NCBI RefSeq assembly: GCF_050943655.1
Contig: NZ_JBMNPQ010000002.1
Coordinates: forward strand, 1-64,000
Direction of reading: 5' to 3'
DNA: 64,000 nt
Source of the DNA: Peptoniphilus_A sp050943655
GTDB taxonomy: Bacteria; Bacillota; Clostridia; Tissierellales; Peptoniphilaceae
Every line of letters begins with the position of its first letter. The stretch's first letter is position 1. This document shows positions 33,532 through 42,832 of the stretch, in pieces. A model generated the notes under the pieces. The model was not told where the DNA came from. It searched no databases and saw nothing but the letters and a program-made list of their open reading frames with translations. Both the position numbers and the translations under genes were made by a program.

Positions 33532-33555
33532 AAAGAGCCGGATGACCGACTCTTT
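33532..33555 (-). terminator. Terminator of the amino-acid permease gene
   Basis: AAAGAG-C-CGG pairs with CCG-A-CTCTTT around ATGA; a T-rich tract follows on the minus strand. Confidence 0.78.
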
Positions 33556-33560
33556 AAATT

Positions 33561-35006
33561 TTATTTTTCAATTCCAAGTTTTTTATCTTCACGTGCTCTA
33601 AGCATTGGAAGGATCATACCAAGTGCAATTAGTACCACTGGAGTGATAATATTTAGCATAAGTTGGAATGGATCGTCTGAGTAGATTCCAAGTAGACAGC
33701 AAGCTGCTGTTACGAAGAAGCACCATCCACCAAAGAATAAAGCAACGCCGTTACCCTTGACGAATTTATATTCTCTTGGGAACTCTTCAGTTTTTCTTCT
33801 AAGAGCAATGTATGCAACAAATACCCATAGATAACGAAGAGGCATTACGATTGAATTTAGTTTAGTAAGTTGTCTTAAAACTGCAGCAGCACCTGGTGCT
33901 ACGATTTGTGCAACAATAATAGCTCCGCAAAGAACAACTACAAGCTTGATACCATTTATAAATGCACCGTATTTATTCTTTTTAAGAAGACTTCTTGGGA
34001 TAAATTGATTTGCCCTTTCGTCTTCAAGAAGCATTCTAAGTGGTGCGTCAATACTTACAACTAGTGTAGAGAATTGTCCAATCATGTTGCAAAGAGCATA
34101 GATGATTAGAAGAGTATTTCCAATTCCGTAGTATTCACCAAGTTGTTGAAAAGCCATGTAAGCTCCGTTTGCAAGGTATGAGTCAAAAGCCTCTGGACTT
34201 GCGTTTATAAGTTCTGGATCAAACATCATTCCCATAGCAATAGTACCAAATACAGCAGAAATAATTACCATGATTGCAGCAAAGATCATTGCTCTAGGGA
34301 ATGCCTTAGAAGCGTCGCCTTCCATCTTGTTAACATAAGGACTCATCTTCTCAATACCACCTACAGCAAATACTAAGATTGATAGAGAAGTGAAGTACTT
34401 CATATCAAATGTTGGAATCAAATTATTAAATGACCAGTCTGCAGAAAGATATCCACCGTTTGGATTAATCTTTGGAGCAGCAAACATCATTACAATATAT
34501 AAAATTGACATTACAAACATTGAAGAACCTGCAAGAGTGGCAAGATTTTTAAGAGGGTTGATACCTCTACTAGCAACCCAACAGAAGAATAAAAATACAA
34601 CTAAAGTTGCAATTTGAATATAAACTGTTGGAATCTTATCATAAACATCTGCACTTTGGAAAATCATCCAAGAAAGAGCCTTAAGTCCGCCTGATCCCTT
34701 TGAAGCAATGTATGTGATGTGACATGCCCAATAAGTCCAACCTGCGTAGTAAGCAAGTTTTTCATTAGTAGTGGATCTGATCCAAGAAGTAACCCCTCCA
34801 CCTTCGTTTTTAAAAGCACTGCCAAGTTCTCCTACCATGAAAGCATTTGGAATGAAGTAAAGTAAAAACATCATTATCCATGAGAAGATAACTTGAATAC
34901 CGTTGAAGTATATAAAACCATTAACAACATTACCAAAACCCCAAAGAGTCGAGAACGCCATAAATGAAAGCATATACCATTTAATTCGTTTTTCTGATTC
35001 TATCAA
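33561..35006 (-). CDS. APC-superfamily amino-acid permease
   Basis: A 481-residue transporter with about twelve membrane segments, of the amino acid-polyamine-organocation superfamily. The first segment contains GFGNVVNGFIYF, an unwound-helix glycine pattern, followed by GELGSAFKNEGGGVTSWI, the conserved consensus region around helix 2-3. The frame starts at a TTG behind AGGAG, with no nearby ATG that fits. The layout is closest to glutamate/GABA-type exchangers, but the substrate is uncertain. The neighbouring aminopeptidase fits an amino-acid economy. Confidence 0.87.
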   Translation of the reverse strand: MIESEKRIKWYMLSFMAFSTLWGFGNVVNGFIYFNGIQVIFSWIMMFLLYFIPNAFMVGELGSAFKNEGGGVTSWIRSTTNEKLAYYAGWTYWACHITYIASKGSGGLKALSWMIFQSADVYDKIPTVYIQIATLVVFLFFCWVASRGINPLKNLATLAGSSMFVMSILYIVMMFAAPKINPNGGYLSADWSFNNLIPTFDMKYFTSLSILVFAVGGIEKMSPYVNKMEGDASKAFPRAMIFAAIMVIISAVFGTIAMGMMFDPELINASPEAFDSYLANGAYMAFQQLGEYYGIGNTLLIIYALCNMIGQFSTLVVSIDAPLRMLLEDERANQFIPRSLLKKNKYGAFINGIKLVVVLCGAIIVAQIVAPGAAAVLRQLTKLNSIVMPLRYLWVFVAYIALRRKTEEFPREYKFVKGNGVALFFGGWCFFVTAACCLLGIYSDDPFQLMLNIITPVVLIALGMILPMLRAREDKKLGIEK

Positions 35007-35375
35007 CTTTCTTTCTCCTTTCGAAATTTATTATAATTTCATATAAATACATATTAGAATAATAAAAATAAAATCTTATAAAGATGGAAAATGTTTTTTA
35101 TATCCTTATAAAAATTTTTAAAAATTGTTTTTAATATTAAACTAATATAATAACTATTATATATATAAAGGAGGTAAAATTCTACCGATTTATATAAATT
35201 CTACATTAAAACCTTTAATTTGCAGGTTTAAATGAGTAAAGTAACATTTGGATTATTATGTTTATATCTTAAGGGAAAACTTAAAAATTGGGAAAAATGT
35301 ATTTTTGCAATTATTCCATATATTGAAATATTGTTTTTATAGTGGAATTATCTGTGAGATGTGGTGGAATGAGAA
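35007..35375. other. AT-rich upstream region with an orphan ribosome site
   Basis: Upstream region of the permease. On the plus strand AAAGGAGG (35169-35176) follows an AT-rich promoter-like stretch, but no start codon lies at a proper distance. A 36-codon frame starts at ATG 35232 (MSKVTFGLL, ending PYIEILFL at 35342) without a good site of its own. This may be a decayed small gene; I see nothing firm. Confidence 0.3.
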
Positions 35376-35812
35376 GTGCAGTCGAAGGATCTGTAGAAAC
35401 TCGGGAGCGATGTGTCTTCGTCTTGACCATGTTGTGTATTTGGGTTATTCCCCTTAGTGTTGTCTCGTTAAGACGCATAGGTCGTTTCTCCATAAGGTGC
35501 AGATTCCTCGACTCGCGTTTCACGCTCGCTCGGAATGACGGAGTGTGCACGTTATTACTCAAATAGGTCGCTACTGTGCCTATGACTTATCCACGTTATA
35601 TGGAAGACACCTCTTTATACGTCATCCTGAGCGAACGAAGTGAGTCGAAGGATCTGTAGGGTCTTCGAGCGATGTGTCGTCGTTTTTACCACGTTGTGTC
35701 TTGGAGTCATTCCCTTTAGTGTTGTTTCGTTAAGACGCATAGGCTGTTTCTTCTTAAGGTGCAGATTCCTCGACTCGCGTTTCACGCTCGCTCGGAATGA
35801 CGAAGTGTGGGA

Positions 35813-36333
35813 CGTCATCCTGGCGAAACGGAAGGCGAAGCCTGAGGTGGAGCCGAAGGATCTGTAGAGTCGTGAGAGCGATGTGTCATCGTCTTAATGA
35901 TGAAATGTTTAGAAGTTATATGCGGCAGAAGAGTTTCGCAAAAAGCCGTTAAAAATTTCATTTGTTTGAGCAAACCACAATAATCACTTTGATTTAAAGA
36001 AAAAATCTATAGAGAAAAAACTCAACAAAAATTACAACCCGCGAGTTATGAAATTTAGGTTTTTTGCGGATTACTAAAAAGTCAGGTAAGTTCATCACGC
36101 TTTCCGAAGTAGGCGTTGGGGGTTAGGTTGGTGCGCGAGGAGAGGGAAGGGGACAATCGCAGCGGATGAGCGGAAGCCCCCTTCCCTTCCTCGCATCGGG
36201 AATACAAAACGCAGTTTTGAGATTAAAGTATTTATTACGATTTAACCTTGAGGTTTTCTTGTTAAGACGACAAGGTCTCACTCGATGACTTTGCAGATCT
36301 TTCGACTCGAGCAAAGCTCTCGCTCAAGATGAC
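35813..36333 (+). repeat. Long-form repeat, copy E
   Basis: Complete copy. The first internal hairpin has one changed base on its right strand (GGTTTTTTGCG), giving a G-T pair instead of a break. The second is intact. The right-arm tip carries GAGCAAAGCTCTCGC and its stem is ATCTT/AAGAT. Confidence 0.88.
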
Positions 36334-36401
36334 AGGTGTGGAGGTTTTATGGGGTTTAAGTTGTTACTGTGCCCAATGCTTGCTTAATTCTTTGTTAATA
36401 G

Positions 36402-36474
36402 AAAAAAGGATATGATGCAGAGACCATTAGCTTGGCCGAGCGACCTCGAGCGTGTCTCGCATCATACCTTTTTT
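36402..36474. terminator. Long orphan terminator-like hairpin
   Basis: AAAAAAGG-A-TATGATGC pairs with GCATCATACCTTTTTT, continued after a one-base bulge by GAGAC/GTCTC and closed by a 29-base loop containing GGCCGAGCGACCTCGAG. The outer arms match the terminator at 30993-31033. No gene ends directly beside it, so its role is unclear. It could be a displaced terminator or a small structured RNA. Confidence 0.55.
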
Positions 36475-36656
36475 CGTTTGTTTAATTTTTTTATTTTTTT
36501 GAGGTTCTCTATGAGGTTTTCTCGTCAAAACTCATAGGCTGTTTCTCCAAAAGTTGCAGATTCTTCGACTCGAGTTTCACGCTCACAGTGACGGAGTATG
36601 GGACGTCATCCCAAGAAGATCGAAAGGCGTTTAATTAAATCATTAATTTCCACAAT

Positions 36657-36701
36657 AAAAGACCTAAGGTCATGGCTTTTAACCATCCCTCAGGTCTTTT
36701 T
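36657..36701 (-). terminator. Terminator of the ABC importer operon
   Basis: GACCT and AGGTC form the outer stem and ATGG/CCAT an inner one; T runs flank both sides. Confidence 0.78.
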
Positions 36702-36720
36702 GATTTATCTTGAAAATTCA

Positions 36721-37860
36721 TCAAGCTTCTGTTAATTCTGCTTCTTTTTTCAGTCTTTCTTCTCTCATTTGATGTCTTAGGTCGTCTTCTGCTTTCTTTC
36801 TCTCGTATGCGTGCATTATTAGTGCCATTGTTACTACTGCATATGATAAGAATGTTCTGAAGTATTCTCCAATTATTGCATCTCCTGCCAATACTCTACC
36901 TGCTTGTGGAAGCACTATAAACATTAAGTGGAACAGTGCTGTTCCCAAGATTACATTTGGTATAGATGCTTTTGATACGCTGGCTCCTCCTACAAGTATT
37001 GCTGCTGCTGCATATAGTGCTGCTTGGTCCTGTCCTGCGTAAGTTGCAAGTGTTCCGATGTTTTGAAGATAGATAATTTGTCCATAACATGCAAGCACTG
37101 TTGACATTACTATTGATGAGATTCTAATTTTATCTGCATCCATTCCTGCGTTTTGTGATACAAATTGGTTTTGCCCTACTGCCTTCATGTCGTGTCCAAG
37201 TTTTGTGTTTCTAAACCAAACTATGAATAGGCAAAGCAGTGCAATTATTATTATTGTAACTACAGGAATGTCAAAAAGTATTGCTTGTTTTTCTGTTATT
37301 GGAATATTTACTCTAAATTTTAAAATATTGTCAAGGCCCTGTGCTGATGCAAGTGTGATTGAGTTTTTGATTCCGTAACCTTGTGAAAGTATCATGGACT
37401 TATTCTTTAGTGGGATTATTGTCCCACAGAGGTTTAATAAGAATAACATGTACCAGCCGAGTATGAAGAATGAAAGCATCATTGATGTAATCATTTCTCT
37501 TCCACGCGCCTTGTTTAAAACTTTTCCTGAAAATCTGCCAAGAAATATTGCAATTGGTGTTCCAATTATAGCTGCTATTATAAGTCCAGTTAAACCAGTA
37601 AAGCCCCAGTCTTGTGCAAATATTATTCCAATTTGTCCTGCCATTGCTCCAAGAGGGATACCGAAGTTAATTCCCATTCCTGCAATGATTGGAATTATTA
37701 GAGATAATACCAAGAATGTGTTTCTCACCATTCTCTTTGACAACTCGTTAGTTATATAAGATAGTGGTGGTTTTGCGATTATTAATCCAGCTGTTACTAT
37801 TATTATAAATAAAATCGGAACCATAAATCTGATTAGTGTATTTTTTAATTTTTTACTCAT
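36721..37860 (-). CDS. ABC importer permease subunit 2
   Basis: A 379-residue inner-membrane permease with about eight to ten hydrophobic segments, similar to simple-sugar/nucleoside (BMP-type) importers. GINFGIPLGAMAGQIGIIFA near residue 57 is the typical pore-region signature, matched in the partner permease by GLNFGIPIGIVAGILGG. The start at 37860 (MSKKLKNTL) follows AGGAGG; the upstream open frame overlaps that site. It overlaps the other permease gene by eight bases. The C-terminal tail is strongly charged and probably helical (RKKAEDDLRHQMREERLKKE). Confidence 0.88.
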   Translation of the reverse strand: MSKKLKNTLIRFMVPILFIIIVTAGLIIAKPPLSYITNELSKRMVRNTFLVLSLIIPIIAGMGINFGIPLGAMAGQIGIIFAQDWGFTGLTGLIIAAIIGTPIAIFLGRFSGKVLNKARGREMITSMMLSFFILGWYMLFLLNLCGTIIPLKNKSMILSQGYGIKNSITLASAQGLDNILKFRVNIPITEKQAILFDIPVVTIIIIALLCLFIVWFRNTKLGHDMKAVGQNQFVSQNAGMDADKIRISSIVMSTVLACYGQIIYLQNIGTLATYAGQDQAALYAAAAILVGGASVSKASIPNVILGTALFHLMFIVLPQAGRVLAGDAIIGEYFRTFLSYAVVTMALIMHAYERKKAEDDLRHQMREERLKKEAELTEA

Positions 37861-38929
37861 CTGCGTTCCTCCTAGTAAGAGCATAAATAATCATTCCATT
37901 TGTGATAATCATACGTAAAATTTCTGATATATCTATATTTAAAGCTCCATTTATTACTGTTGGTGTAAGTGTTATTATTCCTTGGAATAAAAATGTTCCA
38001 ATGATTACATTTGGTATAGATGCCTTGTTGATACTCGCTCCACCGATTAAAAGTGCTGCAACTGTTTGGAATGTAAAAGAAAGTGGAGCTTGATAAAGCT
38101 GGATAAATCCATAGGATTGTTGATAAATTATTATCCCCATTGATGCGATTACTGTGGAAAGAATTACAGACACAAGTCTTGTCTTTTTAATATTAATTCC
38201 ACTTGCTCTTGCGTAGTCTGGGTTTGATCCAACTGCAGTCATTGCAGTACCAGTCTTTGTCTTAAAGAAAATCCAAACGAAGAAGGCGATTATGCCAAAT
38301 ATTAAAAACATTCCAACTGGAACGCTAACTCCAAAGACTTTAAAACTTAAGAGTCTATCTATAATTCCCGTAGTGACTCTCGTTCCGTCGTCAAGAACGA
38401 CAGACTTCATCCAATAATCTGCAACTGGAATTTGTTGTGAAAGTCCAGTGCCTCCATAGGAAAGTACAGAAACTGGATTCTTGTAAGGTAGCTTTAGATA
38501 AGCAATACACATAAGAGCTGTAAAAGAATAACCAACATAAGTTGCAATTAACATCTCGTCGCCCACGATTCTATTTAGTAGAAGTCCATAAAGCGCTCCG
38601 AATATTACTGCAATCGCCGCTCCAATTAATATTGCCACAAAAATTCCGCCAAAGCCCTTTAGTCCAAATTCAATTGAAGTAACTCCACCGAGTATTCCAG
38701 CAACAATTCCTATTGGAATACCAAAGTTAAGTCCACAACCAGATTGAACCATTGGCACAAGTGAAAGCACAAGAATTGAAAACATTCCAAATCTTGCAAG
38801 CACATTTTCTACAGAGTCCTTTAGAGATACGCCTGCAAAAGGGGCCGCTACAAAAAGAACTAGTAGGAATACTCCAATGATTAGTCTAGGTATTCCAACT
38901 CTTTCAACAAAACTTTTCTTTTTAACCAT
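37853..38929 (-). CDS. ABC importer permease subunit 1
   Basis: A 358-residue permease of the same family as its downstream neighbour, with which it should form a heterodimeric channel. It shows GLNFGIPIGIVAGILGG near residue 65, GDEMLIATYVGYSFTALM near 126 and ALLIGGASINKASIPNVIIG near 290; the last also occurs in subunit 2 as AILVGGASVSKASIPNVILG. It overlaps both neighbours by eight bases, a tightly coupled operon. Confidence 0.88.
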   Translation of the reverse strand: MVKKKSFVERVGIPRLIIGVFLLVLFVAAPFAGVSLKDSVENVLARFGMFSILVLSLVPMVQSGCGLNFGIPIGIVAGILGGVTSIEFGLKGFGGIFVAILIGAAIAVIFGALYGLLLNRIVGDEMLIATYVGYSFTALMCIAYLKLPYKNPVSVLSYGGTGLSQQIPVADYWMKSVVLDDGTRVTTGIIDRLLSFKVFGVSVPVGMFLIFGIIAFFVWIFFKTKTGTAMTAVGSNPDYARASGINIKKTRLVSVILSTVIASMGIIIYQQSYGFIQLYQAPLSFTFQTVAALLIGGASINKASIPNVIIGTFLFQGIITLTPTVINGALNIDISEILRMIITNGMIIYALTRRNADE

Positions 38930-40517
38930 TTAAAGCTGCCTCCTTCTCTCCACTCATCAGTAGTCCAAATTTTTGTGCATCTTCACTAGGAGATAGTATG
39001 CCGGCAATTTTTCCCTCGCATATTACTGCAATTCTATCGCATATGCTTCGTAGCTCTTCAAGCTCTGATGAAACCATTACAACTGTTGTGTCATTTTCAA
39101 CATTAATGTCCCTTAGCGCATCGAGAACTAGTTCCTTTGCTCCAATATCTATTCCACGTGTAGGCTCTGATACGAATAGGAGCTCAGGCTCCATTGCAAA
39201 TGCCTTTGCCAAACAAACTTTTTGTTGATTTCCACCAGATAAATTGCCAGCCTTTTGGTGAGAGCCCATTGTCTTAATTGAAAGGGACTCGATATACTTA
39301 TCTGCCAAGTTCTTCATCTGGTCTTCGTCTCTAAATTTTATTCCCATTACTTTTTTTATAAACTTCTCTTGAACCTGCATTGCATTAAATGAAATATTCC
39401 AATAAATTGGCTCATCAAGTAAAAGTCCAACGCCACGCCTATCTTCTGACACGAAGGCGATTTTATTTTTTAGAATGCTTAATGTGTCTCCAAGCTTTAA
39501 CTTCTCGCCGTTAAATACGCATTCTCCTCCAACGGGATAAGTCCCCAAAATTCCGTTTGGGATTCCAAGTTTTCCCTGACCAGCAAGACCTGCAATTCCA
39601 AGTATCTCACCGCGATAAACTTCGAGGTTTACATCAAAGACTGCCTCGCCTGGCATGTCGACCCAAAGATGATTCATCTTAAGTATTACATCTTCTTTGT
39701 CGATTTCTTTGTGTCTTCTCTTTTTGGCGATTTTTTTATCTTCATCACGTCCGACCATCCACTTTGCAATTTCTTCCATAGTGAGGTCTTTGTTTTCCCT
39801 ATCTTCTATTATTTCACCGTCTCTTAGTACGATTACCTTGTCGCATATGCTTATAATTTCTCGCAGTCTATGGGTTATAAAAATAATTGCAATTCCAAGA
39901 TCAGATAGTCTCTCTAAAGCTTTCATCAAGTTGTTTGCCTCTGACTCAGTAAGAACTGCTGTCGGCTCATCCATTATGATTAACTTTACATCTTTTCTTG
40001 TGATTTCTCTTGCTATTTCTATAAACTGTTTGTGCCCAACGGGCATTTCAGAAACTTTGTCATTTGGATCGATTTTTATCTCTAAAGTATTGAGAGACTC
40101 TCCTGCAATATCTATGTTGCCTAAAGTATCCACATTTTCTAGCTTTTTATCAAAAACTTTTGAGATAATTGAGGGATTTGTCTTTTCCATATTAAGCGTA
40201 ATATTTTCAGCAACTGTAAATCCTGGTATCAAACTGAATTCTTGATGGACCATTCCAATTCCTGCAGCAAGGGCATCGATTGGATTTTTAAAATTAATTT
40301 TTTCTCCATCAAAATATATTTCTCCTTCATAGCCACCAGTGTGATGGATGACTTCCATTCCAAATAGAATGTTCATAAGAGTAGATTTGCCTGCGCCGTT
40401 TTCTCCAACAAGGCCCAATATTTCGCCTGCGTCTAGAGAAAAGTTTACTCCCCTAAGAACCGAGTTTTCGCCAAAATTTTTGCTGACATTTTTAACTTCA
40501 AGTAATTTATCTGTCAC
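38922..40517 (-). CDS. ABC importer ATPase with two nucleotide-binding domains
   Basis: A 531-residue protein with two ABC domains, the arrangement of sugar/nucleoside importers. Domain 1 has the Walker A GENGAGKST near residue 35 and Walker B LIIMDEPTAVL near 166. Its signature region MPVGHKQFIEIAREI is degenerate. Domain 2 lacks a proper Walker A (GLAGQGKLG) but has the signature NLSGGNQQKVCLAKA and Walker B LLFVSEPTRGID, as usual in the family. It starts with GTG behind GGAGGT. A terminator hairpin separates it from the binding-protein gene upstream. Confidence 0.9.
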   Translation of the reverse strand: MTDKLLEVKNVSKNFGENSVLRGVNFSLDAGEILGLVGENGAGKSTLMNILFGMEVIHHTGGYEGEIYFDGEKINFKNPIDALAAGIGMVHQEFSLIPGFTVAENITLNMEKTNPSIISKVFDKKLENVDTLGNIDIAGESLNTLEIKIDPNDKVSEMPVGHKQFIEIAREITRKDVKLIIMDEPTAVLTESEANNLMKALERLSDLGIAIIFITHRLREIISICDKVIVLRDGEIIEDRENKDLTMEEIAKWMVGRDEDKKIAKKRRHKEIDKEDVILKMNHLWVDMPGEAVFDVNLEVYRGEILGIAGLAGQGKLGIPNGILGTYPVGGECVFNGEKLKLGDTLSILKNKIAFVSEDRRGVGLLLDEPIYWNISFNAMQVQEKFIKKVMGIKFRDEDQMKNLADKYIESLSIKTMGSHQKAGNLSGGNQQKVCLAKAFAMEPELLFVSEPTRGIDIGAKELVLDALRDINVENDTTVVMVSSELEELRSICDRIAVICEGKIAGILSPSEDAQKFGLLMSGEKEAALNG

Positions 40518-40541
40518 AAAAATACCTCCAACTATAAATAA

Positions 40542-40566
40542 AATCAACGGAAGAGCCCGTTGATTT
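40542..40566 (-). terminator. Terminator between binding protein and ABC genes
   Basis: AATCAACGG pairs with CCGTTGATT, followed on the minus strand by a T-rich tract. A partial stop here would let the binding protein be made in excess over the membrane components. Confidence 0.7.
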
Positions 40567-40588
40567 TATTATTAAAATAATAATTTTA

Positions 40589-41926
40589 TTATTCTGCTTT
40601 TCCTTCAGCTTGTTCTTGATCAGCTTTAATTTGTTCTAAGTCAACATTTAGATTTAGATATTTTTCAGGAACGTCAACTTTATCCATACCTAGGTATCCC
40701 TTGCCGTATACATAAGTGTCTTGAGAAACTAGTATGTGGTTTTGTTTAGCTTCACCAGTAGCTCTATCTACATAATTTGTAGCCATCCAGTGTGCACCTT
40801 CAGTATAGTTTTCAATTGATTTAATAACTGCATCGTTATCTAGAAGTTCTCCATTGCCATGGATTACATCGATTACATGATCAAGTGCGCCAAGCGTTAC
40901 AGAATATCCAAGGGAGTATGCCCATGTTCCCATTCTTCCGCCGCCACCTGCGTCAACAACTGCCTCTTCAACTTTTTTGTTGATTGCTTGCCAGTCGCCT
41001 GCAAGGTCTTTTATGTCTACAGAGAATGCCTTTGGATAACCCATTATTGGAGATGGTAGGTCTTGTTCAACAAAGATTGCTCCACCAGCTGCAACTCCTC
41101 TTAAAAGAGGTTCAGTATGGGCGTCGTTAGTACAGAAGAAAGCTGTGTCTTTTCCATACTTATCAATCCAAGGTTGGATATTTTCTGCGATATATTGTTG
41201 TGCACCTGGTACACCAATGTCTGTTATTGGGTCAGGAGCGTTTAGAGAAATAAATTCAAGTCCAAGCTCGTTACAAGCTTCTTCCATGATTGCACGTCTT
41301 AGAGCTAATAGTTCGATAGACATATGTCTTGGGAAAGTTATGTGAGCAAATTTAGTAGCTCCCATTTCTTTTGCAGCAGCTATGATTCTATATCCTCTAG
41401 AAACATTGTCTGCGTCAATTACAAGGTCAGATGCATCTTCAACCATTATTGTGTCTTCTTGTGCAACTAAGTTAACAAGAATGATGTCTGGTCTTTTGTC
41501 TCTTATTTGTTTAAATGCAGCTGAAGTTCCTGGAACAGATTGGTTAACTATTACAGCCTTCATAAGTGGGTCGTCTGCCATAGCTACGATTTTAGAAATT
41601 GTAGTTTCTTGTTCTGCATCAAACTTATCGGGATAAGTATCGTGACGAATAACTCCGCCCTCATCTGCTGAGCCGTATTTTTCGATTGCAGCTTGAGCCG
41701 CACGGAATTCATCTTCTCCTTGGGAAACAGTACCTGTAATTATACCGATGTGGTACTCGTCTCCTTCGGAGATTGTGTCAAACTTTGCCTTAACTCCATC
41801 GTCAGCAACTGTTTTTTCGCCTTCTGCTTCTTTCGGAGCATTGTCAACTTTTTGGCATCCTGTAAAAGCAAAAACTGCAAGTACTACTAAAGCGATACCA
41901 AAAATCCTTTTTAATTTACCTTTCAT
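40589..41926 (-). CDS. DUF3798-type substrate-binding lipoprotein
   Basis: A 445-residue lipoprotein precursor. The signal peptide (MKGKLKRIFGIALVVLAVFAF) ends in the lipobox FTGC with the modified Cys at residue 24. The mature part resembles periplasmic-binding folds of the DUF3798 type (EYHIGIITGTVSQGEDEFRA, then TKFAHITFPRHM and FFCTNDAHTEPLL). The start at 41926 is set by GAGGTG five bases upstream; the longer open frame has no site. It is first in an operon with a two-domain ATPase and two permeases, so it should deliver a substrate to that importer. The ligand is not known. Confidence 0.86.
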   Translation of the reverse strand: MKGKLKRIFGIALVVLAVFAFTGCQKVDNAPKEAEGEKTVADDGVKAKFDTISEGDEYHIGIITGTVSQGEDEFRAAQAAIEKYGSADEGGVIRHDTYPDKFDAEQETTISKIVAMADDPLMKAVIVNQSVPGTSAAFKQIRDKRPDIILVNLVAQEDTIMVEDASDLVIDADNVSRGYRIIAAAKEMGATKFAHITFPRHMSIELLALRRAIMEEACNELGLEFISLNAPDPITDIGVPGAQQYIAENIQPWIDKYGKDTAFFCTNDAHTEPLLRGVAAGGAIFVEQDLPSPIMGYPKAFSVDIKDLAGDWQAINKKVEEAVVDAGGGGRMGTWAYSLGYSVTLGALDHVIDVIHGNGELLDNDAVIKSIENYTEGAHWMATNYVDRATGEAKQNHILVSQDTYVYGKGYLGMDKVDVPEKYLNLNVDLEQIKADQEQAEGKAE

Positions 41927-41972
41927 TGTCACACCTCTTTTTAAAATTAGTTTAGTCATTTGAATTATTAAT

Positions 41973-42001
41973 ACAATATCACTTAAAATGGTCGAAGTCA
42001 A
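41973..42001 (-). promoter_or_regulatory. Promoter for the ABC importer operon
   Basis: TTGACT (minus strand, 41996-42001), a 17-base spacer and TATTGT (41973-41978). Confidence 0.75.
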
Positions 42002-42052
42002 TAGTACTTTAAAGGTATTTCATGGTAAAGTGGCAAGTTTTTAAAAATAAAA

Positions 42053-42086
42053 AAATACCTCAACTGTTTTTTAAGTTTAGGTATTT
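42053..42086 (-). terminator. Terminator of ung operon
   Basis: AAATACCT (42053-42060) pairs with AGGTATTT (42079-42086); a T tract follows on the minus strand. Confidence 0.7.
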
Positions 42087-42159
42087 AAAAATTCTTAAAT
42101 ATTTAATTTTTCAAAACAAAATTAAAAAAGTTTTTTAAAATCTGTGACGTTTTCACAAA

Positions 42160-42828
42160 TTATAACTGCCATGTTGGTGGCTCTATTCCGTTTTCTTCCA
42201 AGAACTTATTTGCCCTTGAAAATGGACGCGAACCAAAGAAGCCTCTGTTGGCAGAAAATGGTGAAGGATGTGGCCCCTCTATTATGAGATGCCTACTATT
42301 TGTTATAAGTCTTTTTCTCTCGCGCGCGTGATTGCCCCAAAGTATAAAGACAACTGGCTTTTCTCTTTCATTTATTTTTTTAATCACCGCGTCTGTAAAA
42401 ATTTCCCAGCCGATTTTTGAGTGGCTCATTGGCTGATGAGCTCTAACTGTAAGAGTTGTGTTAAGAAGCATTATTCCCTCTTCTGTCCACTTCTTTAAGT
42501 AGCCAGAGTCTGGTATCTTAACTCCAAGATCTTCGTTTAGTTCCTTATAAATATTTCTTAGTGAAGGAGGAACTTTTACTCCCTCTTTAACAGAAAAAGC
42601 AAGGCCGTGTGCCTGCCCAACATTGTGATATGGGTCTTGACCTAGGATTAAAACTTTTAAATCTTCATAAGATGTGTAGTTAAAAGCATTAAAAATATCT
42701 TCTGCCTTTGGAAAAATCTGATAGTGTCGATATTCATCTATTAAAAGCTCTCGCAAGTTTTTGTAGTAGTCCTTTTCAAATTCTTCCTCAAGTATTTCTT
42801 GCCAATCATTTTTTATTATCTGTTTCAC
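42160..42828 (-). CDS. ung: Uracil-DNA glycosylase (family 1)
   Basis: Removes uracil from DNA to start base-excision repair. The water-activating loop GQDPYHNVGQAHGLAFSV lies near residue 60, LLNTTLTVR near 121 and the His loop EGPHPSPFSANRGFFG near 185. I place the start at the GTG at 42828 because GAAGGTG lies just upstream and the resulting 222 residues match the family; an ATG 24 bases earlier lies inside the trkA end and lacks a site. It follows trkA by four bases and is probably the last gene of that unit. Confidence 0.94.
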   Translation of the reverse strand: MKQIIKNDWQEILEEEFEKDYYKNLRELLIDEYRHYQIFPKAEDIFNAFNYTSYEDLKVLILGQDPYHNVGQAHGLAFSVKEGVKVPPSLRNIYKELNEDLGVKIPDSGYLKKWTEEGIMLLNTTLTVRAHQPMSHSKIGWEIFTDAVIKKINEREKPVVFILWGNHARERKRLITNSRHLIIEGPHPSPFSANRGFFGSRPFSRANKFLEENGIEPPTWQL

Positions 42829-42832
42829 TTTA

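Larger units (their letters stand above)
35376..36630 (+). repeat. Palindromic repeat cluster 8
   Basis: Holds a short unit with truncated left arm (about 35376-35541) whose right arm uses the stem ATTCC/GGAAT, a full short unit (35620-35802) with the same stem, a long unit (35813-36333), and after a separate hairpin (36402-36474) a right half (about 36500-36595) and a broken left arm start (36603). Type I linkers with CTCAAATAGGTCGCTACTG are present. No gene between 35343 and 36720 is supported. Confidence 0.9.
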
